Origin: Methanomicrobia archaeon DTU008
GTDB lineage: Archaea; Thermoplasmatota; Thermoplasmata; Methanomassiliicoccales; Methanomassiliicoccaceae
NCBI GenBank assembly: GCA_001512965.1
Contig: LFRW01000018.1
Location: 1 to 57,733 of the forward strand
Direction: 5' to 3'
Length of the DNA: 57,733 nt
The position numbers and the translations under genes are program-made. Under the pieces are notes generated by a model that made no database searches, was not told the DNA's origin, and was given only the letters and a program-made list of their open reading frames with translations. Within the stretch, counting starts at the first letter, position 1. Every line of letters begins with the position of its first letter. Shown here piece after piece: positions 43,987 to 51,742 of the stretch.

Positions 43987-44379
43987 TTAGATCTTGTCCA
44001 CGCAGAAATTGTTGAAGATGTCCTTCCAGAACAGGATGCCTACGCAACTTCCGACCTCGTTCACCACAGGCAAGCGCGCTACATCATGTTTCTTCATCAA
44101 TCTAACCGCATCTGCCAAAGGAGTCGTCTCGGTCACGGTCACCACAGGGCTGGTCATCACTTCACTGATGGACAAGTTGATGAAACGGTCGCGGTTGGTC
44201 ATGAAGCGGCGAAGGATGTCGCGCTCGGTGAAGATCCCTACGACCTTCTTCTTGGATTCATCTTCCACTACAACGCTTCCGATGTCGTTCTCTATCATCA
44301 GCTCGATGGCGCTGGAGACGGAGTCCCCGGGGGTTACTATTTCCTTCTTCTCGATCATGTAGTCTTTGACCAGGGGCAT
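43987..44379 (-). CDS. Two-CBS-domain protein
   Basis: The product has 130 residues. The repeats are YMIEKKEIVTPGDSVSSAIE with KKVVGIFTERDILRRF, and VMTSPVVTVTETTPLADAVR with LPVVNEVGSCVGILFWKDIF. It is a stand-alone nucleotide-binding CBS pair like that at 38919-39341. It lies upstream of the acyl-CoA synthetase on the same strand, with a 270-base gap that holds that gene's promoter, so the two may not be co-transcribed. Confidence 0.87.
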   Translation of the reverse strand: MPLVKDYMIEKKEIVTPGDSVSSAIELMIENDIGSVVVEDESKKKVVGIFTERDILRRFMTNRDRFINLSISEVMTSPVVTVTETTPLADAVRLMKKHDVARLPVVNEVGSCVGILFWKDIFNNFCVDKI

Positions 44380-44540
44380 CGTATCATTTCACCGTATGCC
44401 CGATTTTATATTAAACTTAGTCGGGCCGAACAATTCACCGCCGCTTCGGTGGGGGTCATTCCCTGGCCCCCTCCCGGCCTGGACATGTGGAAGCCTAGAT
44501 GTGAATAAAGGATTTCTATCCTTAGTGACATGCTATCTAT

Positions 44541-45065
44541 GTGTCTCCACGCGCGTCGGTCGGTAGACCTGCCCCTCCGTTCGAACTGCCGGAAGCATAC
44601 GGAGGGCGTTTGGCGCTAGAAAGGCTATTGCAGGAAGGGAACGTGGTATTGGCGTTCTACCCGTCCCCGTTCGGCATGATGTGCGCGGTGGAGATGAGAC
44701 AGCTCAAGTCCATGTATGAAGAGTTCCGAGCCGCGGGGGCGGAGGTCGTCGGGATAACGACCAACAGCGTCCCGGTGATGTCCGCCTGGAGAGAGCGTCT
44801 TGATCTGCCCTTCCCTCAGCTCTCTGACGTCGATGGCGAGGTCAGCTCATCATATGATGTATTGATCGGCAGCCAAGGATATCTGGCAGGGCGCTGCAAC
44901 CGAGCCGTCATAATCGTGGACCAGGAAGGCATGGTGAGATATCGCTGGATAGCTAGCGATACGGTGCAGGCCGAAGAGCCTGATTACGATGAGGTGCTGG
45001 AGACGTGCCGGAGCCTGTCAGCGGACATCAATGCCTCTCCATCTCCACCTGATAGTACTCGCTGA
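44541..45065 (+). CDS. Peroxiredoxin-like (AhpC/TSA) protein
   Basis: The product has 174 residues from GTG 44541. GRPAPPFELPEAYGG and VVLAFYPSPFGMMCAVEMRQ show the thioredoxin-fold peroxiredoxin pattern with cysteine in the peroxidatic position. VVGITTNSVPVMSAWRE and FPQLSDVDGEVSSSYDV follow the family. The usual threonine three residues before that cysteine is glycine here, and no obvious resolving cysteine is near it, so peroxide activity is uncertain. Its 3' end overlaps a convergent methyltransferase gene by 38 bases. Confidence 0.8.
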   Translation: MSPRASVGRPAPPFELPEAYGGRLALERLLQEGNVVLAFYPSPFGMMCAVEMRQLKSMYEEFRAAGAEVVGITTNSVPVMSAWRERLDLPFPQLSDVDGEVSSSYDVLIGSQGYLAGRCNRAVIIVDQEGMVRYRWIASDTVQAEEPDYDEVLETCRSLSADINASPSPPDSTR

Positions 45066-45579
45066 GCTCCCACCTCCCCAACGGATGGAAATGGCGGAAC
45101 ATGGCGATCGCATCGTCGATGTCTATCCTCTCCCCCACCGGAGGCCCGATGCTGGTAGGTCGCCTCGGGAAGTCGACCAGCGATACACGGCCGCCGGCCT
45201 TCAGCACTCTTGCGATCGACCCTATGGCACCTTCCGGGTCCTCTAGCTCGTGAAGCACGTTGATCAGGATCACGCGGTCGACCGATGCGTCGGCCAAGGG
45301 TAGATGGGATGCGTCGGCCATCAACGGCTCGATGTTGTCCCGTCGCCCGACCGCCTCGACCATCGCCTCGAGCATCTCCCTCTGGATGTCCACGGCGATG
45401 ACCTTCGAGACCTTTCTGGAGAGGGGAATGGCGATATAACCGATGCCGCTCCCGATATCGACGCAGACCTCATCGGGTCCTGGGGACATGTGGTCGATCA
45501 GTTCCTCGGCAGGCTGTACCGCCCTCCGCCTTTCGTCCTTAAGCCTAGCCTTCTCGCTTCCAGGGAATCTACTGGGCAT
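45028..45579 (-). CDS. SAM-dependent methyltransferase (UbiE/ArsM-like)
   Basis: The product has 183 residues. VCVDIGSGIGYIAIPLSRKV is motif I, followed by VIAVDIQREML, ADASHLPLADASVDRVILIN, and VLKAGGRVSLVDFPRR as a motif-III-like strand. It resembles small-molecule C- or O-methyltransferases; the substrate is unknown. It overlaps the start-side neighbour dph6 by a few bases and is probably in its operon. Confidence 0.85.
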   Translation of the reverse strand: MPSRFPGSEKARLKDERRRAVQPAEELIDHMSPGPDEVCVDIGSGIGYIAIPLSRKVSKVIAVDIQREMLEAMVEAVGRRDNIEPLMADASHLPLADASVDRVILINVLHELEDPEGAIGSIARVLKAGGRVSLVDFPRRPTSIGPPVGERIDIDDAIAMFRHFHPLGRWELSEYYQVEMERH

Positions 45580-46249
45580 CCTTGACCTCCAGCTTCACCC
45601 TCCCGATGATTAGGTTCCCCTCGTCCCGGGACATCTCCTTCCTCACATCCCGCAGGTCCAGGCGAGCACGATGCAGAGGCGAGTCCAGAACCAAGGTCTC
45701 GTACTCCCCGCCCTCCCCGGAGATGTTGATGCCGTACCTCTCCGACAGCTCGCGGAGATCGTTCAGCGCCGGTATGTCGATCTCACGGCCCAGCCACGAT
45801 CCGTCCAAGCCCTCGCACGACACCCGGACGGGGACGAAGCGGACGCCAGAGAGGATCATGTCTTCCAGGAGCATGTCCTGCTCCTTCCTCCAGAGGGGGC
45901 TGAACGTCCTGATGCCGAGGTCCTCGCAGACCTGATTCATCCGGTCCCATTGATAATCGGAAGCTATCGCCCCCGTTACCACTCCATCCACCTCCAGGCC
46001 GGACAGGACCTTGCGAAGGGCTTCCAGGTCGCTTTCCTCCTCCCCTGTGCTGCATTCCGTATGCAACGGCAACCCCATGGCCTCTGCCATCTGGGGGAGG
46101 AACCTTAGATTGGGGACGTGGAACACCCAGGAATGCGCATCAGAGGGTACGACACTTACCAGGGCCACGATCCGGTGCCCCATCTGGGTCATGATATAGG
46201 CGGCATAGGTGCTGTCCTTGCCCCCGGAGAACAACAGGGCCAAACGCAT
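45569..46249 (-). CDS. dph6: Diphthine-ammonia ligase Dph6
   Basis: The product has 226 residues of the adenine-nucleotide alpha-hydrolase (PP-loop) type. It opens LALLFSGGKDSTYAAYIM (PP-loop SGGKDS). WVFHVPNLRFLPQMAEAMGL, DGVVTGAIASDYQWDRMNQV and GEGGEYETLVLDSPL are Dph6/MJ0570 marks. It performs the last amidation of diphthamide on elongation factor 2. It overlaps the methyltransferase gene downstream. Confidence 0.92.
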   Translation of the reverse strand: MRLALLFSGGKDSTYAAYIMTQMGHRIVALVSVVPSDAHSWVFHVPNLRFLPQMAEAMGLPLHTECSTGEEESDLEALRKVLSGLEVDGVVTGAIASDYQWDRMNQVCEDLGIRTFSPLWRKEQDMLLEDMILSGVRFVPVRVSCEGLDGSWLGREIDIPALNDLRELSERYGINISGEGGEYETLVLDSPLHRARLDLRDVRKEMSRDEGNLIIGRVKLEVKDAQ

Positions 46250-46450
46250 GATGCTTCATTCGCGCAGCCTGTCTTAATGGTTGAGGGCGTCCGCCATCCG
46301 CCGGCCTCGCCGACGGACCGCTCCTTCTGCCATCTGGCATCGACACGGGACGTCGGGAAGTGCCGATGCGTGCGTACGGGACCTGCCCCATGCCGGGGAG
46401 GGGGTGCCGCACACGCCAATTATAATTATCGGGGCGTCGGTAGCGGGGCC

Positions 46451-46606
46451 ATGTACTGCCCTCGCTGTGAACGGACCATCAAGAAGGAGAGGTTGGAGGA
46501 CCTCAACCTTGAGCTCAAGAGGAAGTTCGACAAGGATTCCATCGAGCACGGCAAATGCCCGGTTTGCGATACGCCTTTGATCCAGCTGAAAAAGGAGGGG
46601 CAGTGA
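46451..46606 (+). CDS. Small zinc-ribbon protein (51 residues)
   Basis: ATG 46451 is about 28 bases after the TATA word aattataatt (46418-46427), so the transcript is probably leaderless. The product starts MYCPRCERTIKKERLEDLNL and ends with CPVCDTPLIQLKKEGQ, giving a CxxC...CxxC zinc ribbon joined by a charged helix. Its stop overlaps the next start (TGATG). It may be an accessory or regulatory partner of the creatininase-family enzyme; no family name is known to me. Confidence 0.75.
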   Translation: MYCPRCERTIKKERLEDLNLELKRKFDKDSIEHGKCPVCDTPLIQLKKEGQ

Positions 46607-47316
46607 TGAGGCTGGACGAACTGAGCTCGACCGAGTTCAAGGAGCGCATGGAGGCGAAACCCGTCGTGATCCTGCCGGTCGGAGGGACCGAAGCCCACGG
46701 AAGCCACCTGCCGCTTTGCACCGATTCCGCCCAGCCCGAGAAGGTGGCGGACGAGGTTGCGAAGCGCATCGATGGGCTGGTGGCCCCGCCATTGCGGTAT
46801 GCTTTCCACAGCTCCACCCGTAACATGCCTGGCACTCTGACGCTGGGCCTGGAGACCACCAGGATGGTGGTCCAGGACATCCTTGAAGCGTTGGTTCAGA
46901 ACGGAGCGGACAAGCTGGTTGTGCTGAGCGGACATGCCGGTTCCTCCCATCTTGTCGCGTTGAAGCAGGCTTGCGCGGCCATCGTCAGAGACCATCCCGG
47001 CGTCCAGGTCATGATGCTCAGCGATTATGATCTGGCCAGAGACTATCCTGTCGACCAGACGGGCGATGGCCACGGCGGCAAGGTGGAGACCTCCAGGATG
47101 ATGGACATAGCGCCTCATCTGGTCAAGAAGGCCGAAGGGCGAGGGGAATACGTCAGCCACGGCTTCATGATCGTCGCTGACCCTGAGACCTCCATGCCTA
47201 GCGGCTATGTTGGACCGGCACATGAGGCCAGCGCCGAGCTGGGAAGGAACATCAATGATTTCATCGTGGAGCGGCTGACCGATGAGATCGGCCGATCGTT
47301 CGGAGGGATGCAGTGA
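46606..47316 (+). CDS. Creatininase-family amidohydrolase, candidate ArfB (FAPy deformylase)
   Basis: The product has 236 residues from ATG 46606. LPVGGTEAHGSHLPLCTDS, VVLSGHAGSSH and DGHGGKVETSRMM supply the Glu, His and Asp metal ligands of the creatininase fold. In archaea a family member (ArfB) removes formate from the GTP-derived FAPy intermediate in riboflavin and F420 synthesis, a likely role in a methanogen. Length and motif spacing fit. It is coupled to the zinc ribbon upstream and rpiA downstream. Confidence 0.8.
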   Translation: MRLDELSSTEFKERMEAKPVVILPVGGTEAHGSHLPLCTDSAQPEKVADEVAKRIDGLVAPPLRYAFHSSTRNMPGTLTLGLETTRMVVQDILEALVQNGADKLVVLSGHAGSSHLVALKQACAAIVRDHPGVQVMMLSDYDLARDYPVDQTGDGHGGKVETSRMMDIAPHLVKKAEGRGEYVSHGFMIVADPETSMPSGYVGPAHEASAELGRNINDFIVERLTDEIGRSFGGMQ

Positions 47317-47981
47317 GCGAGTTGAAGAGGATGGCCGCTCGTAGAGCGGTGGAGTATGTGGAGGACGGCATGGTGCTTGGGCTGGGTACCGGCTCCACAA
47401 CCAGATATGCAGTGGACGAGATCGGCCGCCTCGTCAAGGAAGGTTATGATCTGATAGGTGTGCCGACCTCCCTGGAGACGGAACGACAGGCCAGGTCCCT
47501 CGGGATACCGATCTCCACGCTGGAAGAGGTCGAACAGGTGGACCTGACCATTGACGGGGCGGACGAGGTGGACCCCCGGTTCCAGCTGATAAAGGGCCTC
47601 GGAGGCGCACTGCTAAGGGAAAAGATAGTCGCCTACCATTCCAAGGAAGAGATCATCATAGTGGACGGTTCCAAGATCGTCGACAGACTTGGTGTCAAAA
47701 CGCCGCTCCCGGTCGAGGTCGCCATGTTCTCTCACGGCAAGACCAAGGAGGCGATCGAGAAGCTGGGTTGCACGGCGGTGCTCCGCGGAGGTACCGACCC
47801 GTTCGTTACGGACAATGGAAATTACATATACGATTGCAAATTCGACGGGATCGACGACGCCAATAGGCTGGAGGCCGAGTTGGATTCAATACCTGGGGTG
47901 GTTGAGAGCGGCCTCTTCATCGGATTGGCCACCCGTGTCATCGTCGGAACCGAAAGAGGGGTGGAAGTCAGGGAGAGATGA
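47313..47981 (+). CDS. rpiA: Ribose-5-phosphate isomerase A
   Basis: The product has 222 residues from GTG 47313, which overlaps the previous stop. MVLGLGTGSTTRYAVDEIGR, PTSLETERQARSLGIP, DLTIDGADEVDPRFQLIKG, GGALLREKIVAYHS and DGNGNYIYDC-like TDNGNYIYDCKF are RpiA signatures. It interconverts ribulose 5-phosphate and ribose 5-phosphate, supplying ribose for nucleotides and for riboflavin-type synthesis. It is the last gene of the operon. Confidence 0.95.
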   Translation: MSELKRMAARRAVEYVEDGMVLGLGTGSTTRYAVDEIGRLVKEGYDLIGVPTSLETERQARSLGIPISTLEEVEQVDLTIDGADEVDPRFQLIKGLGGALLREKIVAYHSKEEIIIVDGSKIVDRLGVKTPLPVEVAMFSHGKTKEAIEKLGCTAVLRGGTDPFVTDNGNYIYDCKFDGIDDANRLEAELDSIPGVVESGLFIGLATRVIVGTERGVEVRER

Positions 47982-47983
47982 GA

Positions 47984-48355
47984 TCAGGCTTGCTGAGCGG
48001 CCTGCTTCAGCGCCTTGATGTTGTTCTCGATATCCTCTATCTTCTTCCTCTCTTCCTTTTCAATCGTCTCGATTATCTTCTCGAACGGCAAGGCAAGCTT
48101 ATAGGAGTGGACCGGTCTGCCCTTGCCTTCCTTCTTTATATCTCGCTTGACCACCCACTTGCGGCGGCGCAGTTCCTGCATGGCGATCGATACTTCAGGC
48201 TGTCGAAGGGCTGTTGATATCTCTATCTCGACAGAGGTCGTCTCCTCCTTCTTGCGCAGGAACACCAAGGTCTTCGCAACGTTCTTGGGCATGTCGGTGC
48301 GCATGAGGAGTTTGACGAGCGTCTCATCCTTTTTTGTAAATCCTCTTTCGTTCAT
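47984..48355 (-). CDS. Winged-helix transcriptional regulator
   Basis: The product has 123 residues. Residues about 20-85 form a winged helix (PKNVAKTLVFLRKKEETTSV, ISTALRQPEVSIAMQELRRR, KWVVKRDIKKEGKGRPVHSY). A C-terminal charged helix (EKEERKKIEDIENNIKALKQ) is probably for dimerisation. This resembles archaeal predicted regulators related to ArsR/TrmB. A TATA element near 48372-48380 suggests a leaderless start at 48355. It is divergent from rpl44e. Confidence 0.8.
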   Translation of the reverse strand: MNERGFTKKDETLVKLLMRTDMPKNVAKTLVFLRKKEETTSVEIEISTALRQPEVSIAMQELRRRKWVVKRDIKKEGKGRPVHSYKLALPFEKIIETIEKEERKKIEDIENNIKALKQAAQQA

Positions 48356-48751
48356 AATTTATCTTATGCAATTATTTATCAGGGCATATATATGCTTATC
48401 GATTTGAACTGGGCAAGGCACCGTGGCAGTAAGGCCAGTCATCTTTTTTCATTCTGTTTGATAAACAGTCAGCGATATTTGCAAGCATAATCCTGGGATG
48501 GATATTTTTTATAATTATACAACTGAAGGGAGGTCTTCTTACCAATCGTCCTTGCCCGTTCTTGCCGCCTCTCCCGCTGTTCGATGCTTCTCTTCGATCG
48601 GCAGGGTGCGGTCGCGGGGAGTCGTCCCAACGGTGGAGAAAGATGACGTAGGAAGCATGCCATCTGGCTGACCGTTCAGCGCCAGTATGACTGCAGTAAT
48701 AGTTTAAATATTAAATGCGTATTAGGACACTCCACTCCGTTAGGTGATAGC
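48356..48751. other. Divergent intergenic region with promoters and no ORF
   Basis: About 400 bases between the regulator and rpl44e. Three A/T-rich elements are visible: one for the regulator (48372-48380, minus), one for rpl44e (48703-48711, +) and one near 48506-48516 that has no gene behind it. A small RNA from the last one is possible, but no clear fold was found. Confidence 0.4.
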
Positions 48752-49030
48752 GTGAAGATGCCTCATAATATCAAAACCTACTGTCCAAAATGCCAGGTTC
48801 ATACTCTCCATGAGGTGGAGAGAGTAAAGAAAAGAAAGGCCAGTGAGCTCAAGTGGGGACAGAGGAGATTCAGACGCGTGACCGCCGGTTATGGAGGTTT
48901 CCCCAGGCCGAAGCCTGAAGGCAGAGAGAAGCCTACCAAGAGGATAGCCCTCCGCTACAGGTGCAAGACCTGCAAGAAAGCGCACCAGAGGCCTTGCTTC
49001 AGGGCGAAGAAGTTCGAACTAGGAGAGTGA
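48752..49030 (+). CDS. rpl44e: Ribosomal protein L44e (eL42)
   Basis: The product has 92 residues from GTG 48752 (or ATG 48758). [20 protein letters not shown] and [20 protein letters not shown] give the CxxC...CxxC zinc ribbon of L44e, with the basic segment [20 protein letters not shown] between. It binds the large-subunit E site. It leads an operon with rps27e, aIF2-alpha, nop10 and a PAC2-type chaperone, a conserved archaeal order. A TATA word at 48703-48711 leaves a leader of about 20 bases. Confidence 0.96.
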   Translation: MKMPHNIKTYCPKCQVHTLHEVERVKKRKASELKWGQRRFRRVTAGYGGFPRPKPEGREKPTKRIALRYRCKTCKKAHQRPCFRAKKFELGE

Positions 49031-49035
49031 TTTTC

Positions 49036-49215
49036 ATGGCCGAACCCACCACTGGTAAGTTTATCAAGGTAAGGTGTCCCGACTGCAACAATGAGCAGGT
49101 GGCGTTCAAGAACCCTGCCATGAACGTATCGTGCAACGTCTGCGGCTCAACCCTCATCAAATCCAAGGGCGGCGCGGGCGAGCTGCGCGGTGAACTGGTC
49201 GAGGTTGTTGATTAA
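49036..49215 (+). CDS. rps27e: Ribosomal protein S27e (eS27)
   Basis: The product has 59 residues from ATG 49036. GKFIKVRCPDCNNEQVAFKN and VSCNVCGSTLIKSKGG make the S27e zinc ribbon, and GELRGELVEVVD is the usual end. It lies five bases after rpl44e and two before aIF2-alpha, within the same operon. Confidence 0.96.
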   Translation: MAEPTTGKFIKVRCPDCNNEQVAFKNPAMNVSCNVCGSTLIKSKGGAGELRGELVEVVD

Positions 49216-49217
49216 AA

Positions 49218-49997
49218 ATGGTCCGAACCAGCGAGTTCCCCGAAGAAAGCGAACTGGTCGTATGCACAGTCCAGAACGTCAAGAACTTCGGGGCCTTCGT
49301 CACCCTGGACGAATATGGTGGGAAGGAAGGCTTCATCCACATACGGGATGTGGCCACCGGCTGGGTAAAGTACATTAGGGATTACGTCCGCGAAGGACAG
49401 AAGATTGTGTGCAAGGTCCTGGGCGTCGACATGTCCAAGGGCCACATCGATCTCTCCCTCAAGTCGGTCAACGAGCACCAGAAGAGAGAGAAGATCCAGC
49501 AGTGGAAGAATGAGAACAAGGCCGAGAAGCTCATGGAGATAGTGGCGGAGCGGATGGGCAAGGACACCTCCGCACTATACGATGAGTTCGGGTACGATCT
49601 CATGGAGACGTATGGCAACCTGTTCAACGCGTTCGAGCAGGTGGCCGCTCATCCAGAATCTCTGGAGGAAGAAGGCTTCTCGGGCGATTGGATAGAGACG
49701 TTCATCGAGGTGGCCAAGGAGAACGTCACACCCCCGCACGTGCAGATAGATGGCTATCTGGAGATGACATGCCCCGCACCTGACGGAGTCGACAGGATAC
49801 GGGATGCTCTACTGGCTGGGGCTGCTTCGAGCAAGCGGGTAAAGATTCAATACATCGGCGCTCCAAGGTACAGGGTGGTCGTCATGGCACCCGACTACAA
49901 GATCGCCGAAGAAGAACTTAAGAACGTCACTGCCGCCATAATCGACAAGATGCAGGAATGCGGAGGGAAGGCGACCTTCCACCGCGAGGGCAAGTGA
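49218..49997 (+). CDS. Translation initiation factor aIF2 subunit alpha
   Basis: The product has 259 residues. The N-terminal S1/OB domain includes LVVCTVQNVKNFGAFVTLDE, GKEGFIHIRDVATGWVKYI and VDMSKGHIDLSLKSVNEHQK. A helical middle and a C-terminal alpha-beta domain follow (VKIQYIGAPRYRVVVMAPDY). This is the three-domain plan of archaeal IF2-alpha, which with beta and gamma delivers initiator tRNA. Its neighbours confirm the identity. Confidence 0.96.
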   Translation: MVRTSEFPEESELVVCTVQNVKNFGAFVTLDEYGGKEGFIHIRDVATGWVKYIRDYVREGQKIVCKVLGVDMSKGHIDLSLKSVNEHQKREKIQQWKNENKAEKLMEIVAERMGKDTSALYDEFGYDLMETYGNLFNAFEQVAAHPESLEEEGFSGDWIETFIEVAKENVTPPHVQIDGYLEMTCPAPDGVDRIRDALLAGAASSKRVKIQYIGAPRYRVVVMAPDYKIAEEELKNVTAAIIDKMQECGGKATFHREGK

Positions 49998-50058
49998 GGA
50001 TCGTAACCGCATATCCGCCCGGGCTGGATGCCCAGGGCACCTACAGAAGGATTAAAAA

Positions 50059-50229
50059 ATGCGGACATCGTTGAGAAAATGTCCCAAGTGCATCAGGTAC
50101 ACGCTATTGGAACAGTGTGGCATCTGTGGCACCAGGACCAATGTCCCCATCCCGCCCCGATATTCACCAGAGGACCGTTATGGGGAATACCGGAGAAGAT
50201 TGAGAAAGGAGAGCGAAAGACATGGATAA
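50059..50229 (+). CDS. nop10: H/ACA RNP protein Nop10
   Basis: The product has 56 residues: MRTSLRKCPKCIRYTLLEQC, then GICGTRTNVPIPPRYSPEDR, then YGEYRRRLRKESERHG. The four cysteines of the zinc ribbon and the PPRYSPEDRYGEYRR tail are diagnostic; the usual CPxC of the second knuckle is CGIC. Nop10 holds Cbf5 in the pseudouridylation RNP. Its stop overlaps the next gene by eight bases, and gene order matches other archaea. Confidence 0.94.
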   Translation: MRTSLRKCPKCIRYTLLEQCGICGTRTNVPIPPRYSPEDRYGEYRRRLRKESERHG

Positions 50230-50980
50230 GATCAAGATCATCTATTACGAGGAGCCGGTCCTTAACGATCCCATTCTCATCGAAGGGCTCCCTGGCGTGG
50301 GAAACGTAGGCAAGCTGGCCGCGGAACATCTCCTCGACCAGATAGACGCCGTCAAGCTGGCCGACATATATTCGGTCCACTTCCCGCCCCAGGTGATCGT
50401 GGATGACGAGGGCGTTGTGAAGCTCGTGAACAATGAGCTTTACTATTCCAAGGGCGATGGCGACCGTCCAGACCTGATCATCATGGTCGGGGACTATCAG
50501 GGATTGACGCCTGAGGGACAATACGACATATCCGATGCGATCCTCGGCATCGCCAGGAAGTTCAACGTCTCCATGATCTACACCCTGGGAGGATATGGCA
50601 TCGGAAAGATGGTGGAAACCCCAAGGGTGCTGGGAGCTGCCACTTCCAAGGAGCTTGTGGAGCAGATGAAGGAGAAAGGCGTCATCTTCTCCAAGGGAGA
50701 GCCGGGATCCGGCATCGTCGGCGCCAGCGGACTCCTGCTGGGCCTTGGAAAGATCACCGGGCAGAATGCGGTATGCCTCATGGGGGAGACCTCGGGATAC
50801 TTCGTGGACCCCAAGGGTGCCGAGGCCGTGTTGCGCATCCTGGCCAAGATACTCAACGTCCAGATAGACTTCTCCGAGTTGGAGACCAAGGCGGAGCAGA
50901 TCGACCTCATCACTTCCAAGCTCAAAGAGGTGGAGGCTCCTCAAGAGCCTAAGAGGGAGGACCTGGGCTACATCGGATGA
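50222..50980 (+). CDS. PAC2-family proteasome assembly chaperone (PbaB-like)
   Basis: The product has 252 residues. LIEGLPGVGNVGKLAAEHLL, YSVHFPPQVIVDDEGVV, IIMVGDYQGLTPEGQYDI and YTLGGYGIGKMVETPRVLG are PAC2-family signatures. The C-terminal end, EDLGYIG, has a tyrosine near the terminus like the HbYX-type tails that dock in proteasome pockets. It probably assists 20S proteasome assembly or acts as an ATP-independent activator. It is the last gene of the ribosomal/translation operon. Confidence 0.85.
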   Translation: MDKIKIIYYEEPVLNDPILIEGLPGVGNVGKLAAEHLLDQIDAVKLADIYSVHFPPQVIVDDEGVVKLVNNELYYSKGDGDRPDLIIMVGDYQGLTPEGQYDISDAILGIARKFNVSMIYTLGGYGIGKMVETPRVLGAATSKELVEQMKEKGVIFSKGEPGSGIVGASGLLLGLGKITGQNAVCLMGETSGYFVDPKGAEAVLRILAKILNVQIDFSELETKAEQIDLITSKLKEVEAPQEPKREDLGYIG

Positions 50981-51118
50981 GTCCAGCAAACCCCTTCTCT
51001 ATTCTTACACCCGATCGTGATCGGACCTGTCGCGATAGGGACAAACAATCAATATAAAAAAATAAAATGGGGAGGATAAAGCGGGCTATGAAGTGCATCC
51101 CATCCCATTCCGGCGGCC

Positions 51119-51358
51119 CTACTTTTTCAAGTATTCTTCCTGAAAGATTTCCATGGCGGCGAGTGTTTTCTCGGCTTCCTCCATCTTCTTTACCTTGTCC
51201 ATGACGACGTCGACCCGCTCATAGATGAAATCCCGGATCGCTGCCCTGATGGCCTCAGAGCGGGACGGGAAGTCATCCACTTTGACAAGGAAGTCCAAAG
51301 CTCTGATGTATCGCTCTGGAAGGCGAATTGTGACCTTCTCTAGCTCCGGTCCCTCCAT
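51119..51358 (-). CDS. Ribbon-helix-helix (CopG/Arc-type) transcriptional regulator
   Basis: The product has 79 residues from ATG 51358. LEKVTIRLPERYIRALDFLV is the ribbon strand and helix A; DDFPSRSEAIRAAIRDFIYE is the turn and helix B with the conserved SRSEAIR. A charged helix follows. It is similar in shape to short archaeal RHH regulators such as CdrS. It lies downstream of a palindromic site cluster (51371-51410) that it probably binds for self-regulation. Matching sites at 18769 and 18883 suggest a second target. The TATA element is near 51420-51434. Confidence 0.85.
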   Translation of the reverse strand: MEGPELEKVTIRLPERYIRALDFLVKVDDFPSRSEAIRAAIRDFIYERVDVVMDKVKKMEEAEKTLAAMEIFQEEYLKK

Positions 51359-51370
51359 TCTCGCACCATG

Positions 51371-51410
51371 CCGACCGAGGAGGTCGGACCGACCTCTTCT
51401 GTCGGACAAT
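51371..51410. promoter_or_regulatory. Palindromic operator cluster of the RHH regulator gene
   Basis: A perfect 8+1+8 palindrome GAGGTCGG-A-CCGACCTC (51380-51396) is interleaved with CCGACC-gagga-GGTCGG (51371-51387). Next to it is TGTCGGACAAT (51400-51410). The cluster lies between the TATA element and the start codon, where a repressor dimer array would act. Confidence 0.6.
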
Positions 51411-51550
51411 GTATAGTTCCATAGATATATAATAATTGGCAAAGACCATCTAGAGCGGGTCGTCCGCCGGTGAAAACATGGCAGAAGGGCCTTCTGAGGG
51501 CGGGCCGATTGGTAAGGTCTAAATACAGTATCCGCATTACATGGATTCGC

Positions 51551-51664
51551 CCCGCCTTAGCTCAGTCTGGCTAGAGCGGCTGACTGTAGTGGGTTACCGG
51601 TCTTTTCCGGTTCTCAGCCGCTGATATCAGCAGGCCCCCGGTTCAAATCCGGGAGGTGGGACCA
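51551..51664 (+). tRNA. tRNA-Tyr (anticodon GTA) with a 36-base intron, CCA encoded
   Basis: The acceptor stem is CCCGCCT/AGGTGGG (one G-U). The D arm is GCTC...GAGC and the anticodon stem GCTGA/TCAGC. The anticodon GTA is at 51586-51588. The intron is placed after position 37 at 51590-51625 and contains hairpin ACCGG-TCTTTT-CCGGT. The T arm is CCCGG-TTCAAAT-CCGGG; discriminator A and CCA are at 51661-51664. Exact splice points could shift by a base or two. Confidence 0.92.
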
Positions 51665-51742
51665 CCTCTTTTTCTTCTTGATCGAAATGGCGTAAGAGGT
51701 CATGATGCTGAACGCTTTACGTCAGCACTCCTGGGGCAATGC

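Noticed and set aside
43722-44047. Short minus-strand frames between the CBS and synthetase genes
   Set aside because: They overlap each other in different frames, lack family features and cover the synthetase promoter.
46426-47400. 324-codon minus-strand open frame
   Set aside because: It is antisense to the creatininase-family gene and rpiA start, with no recognisable domain.
48469-48663. 64-codon minus-strand frame in the gap before rpl44e
   Set aside because: Its basic, low-complexity translation has no family resemblance and no promoter in the right place.
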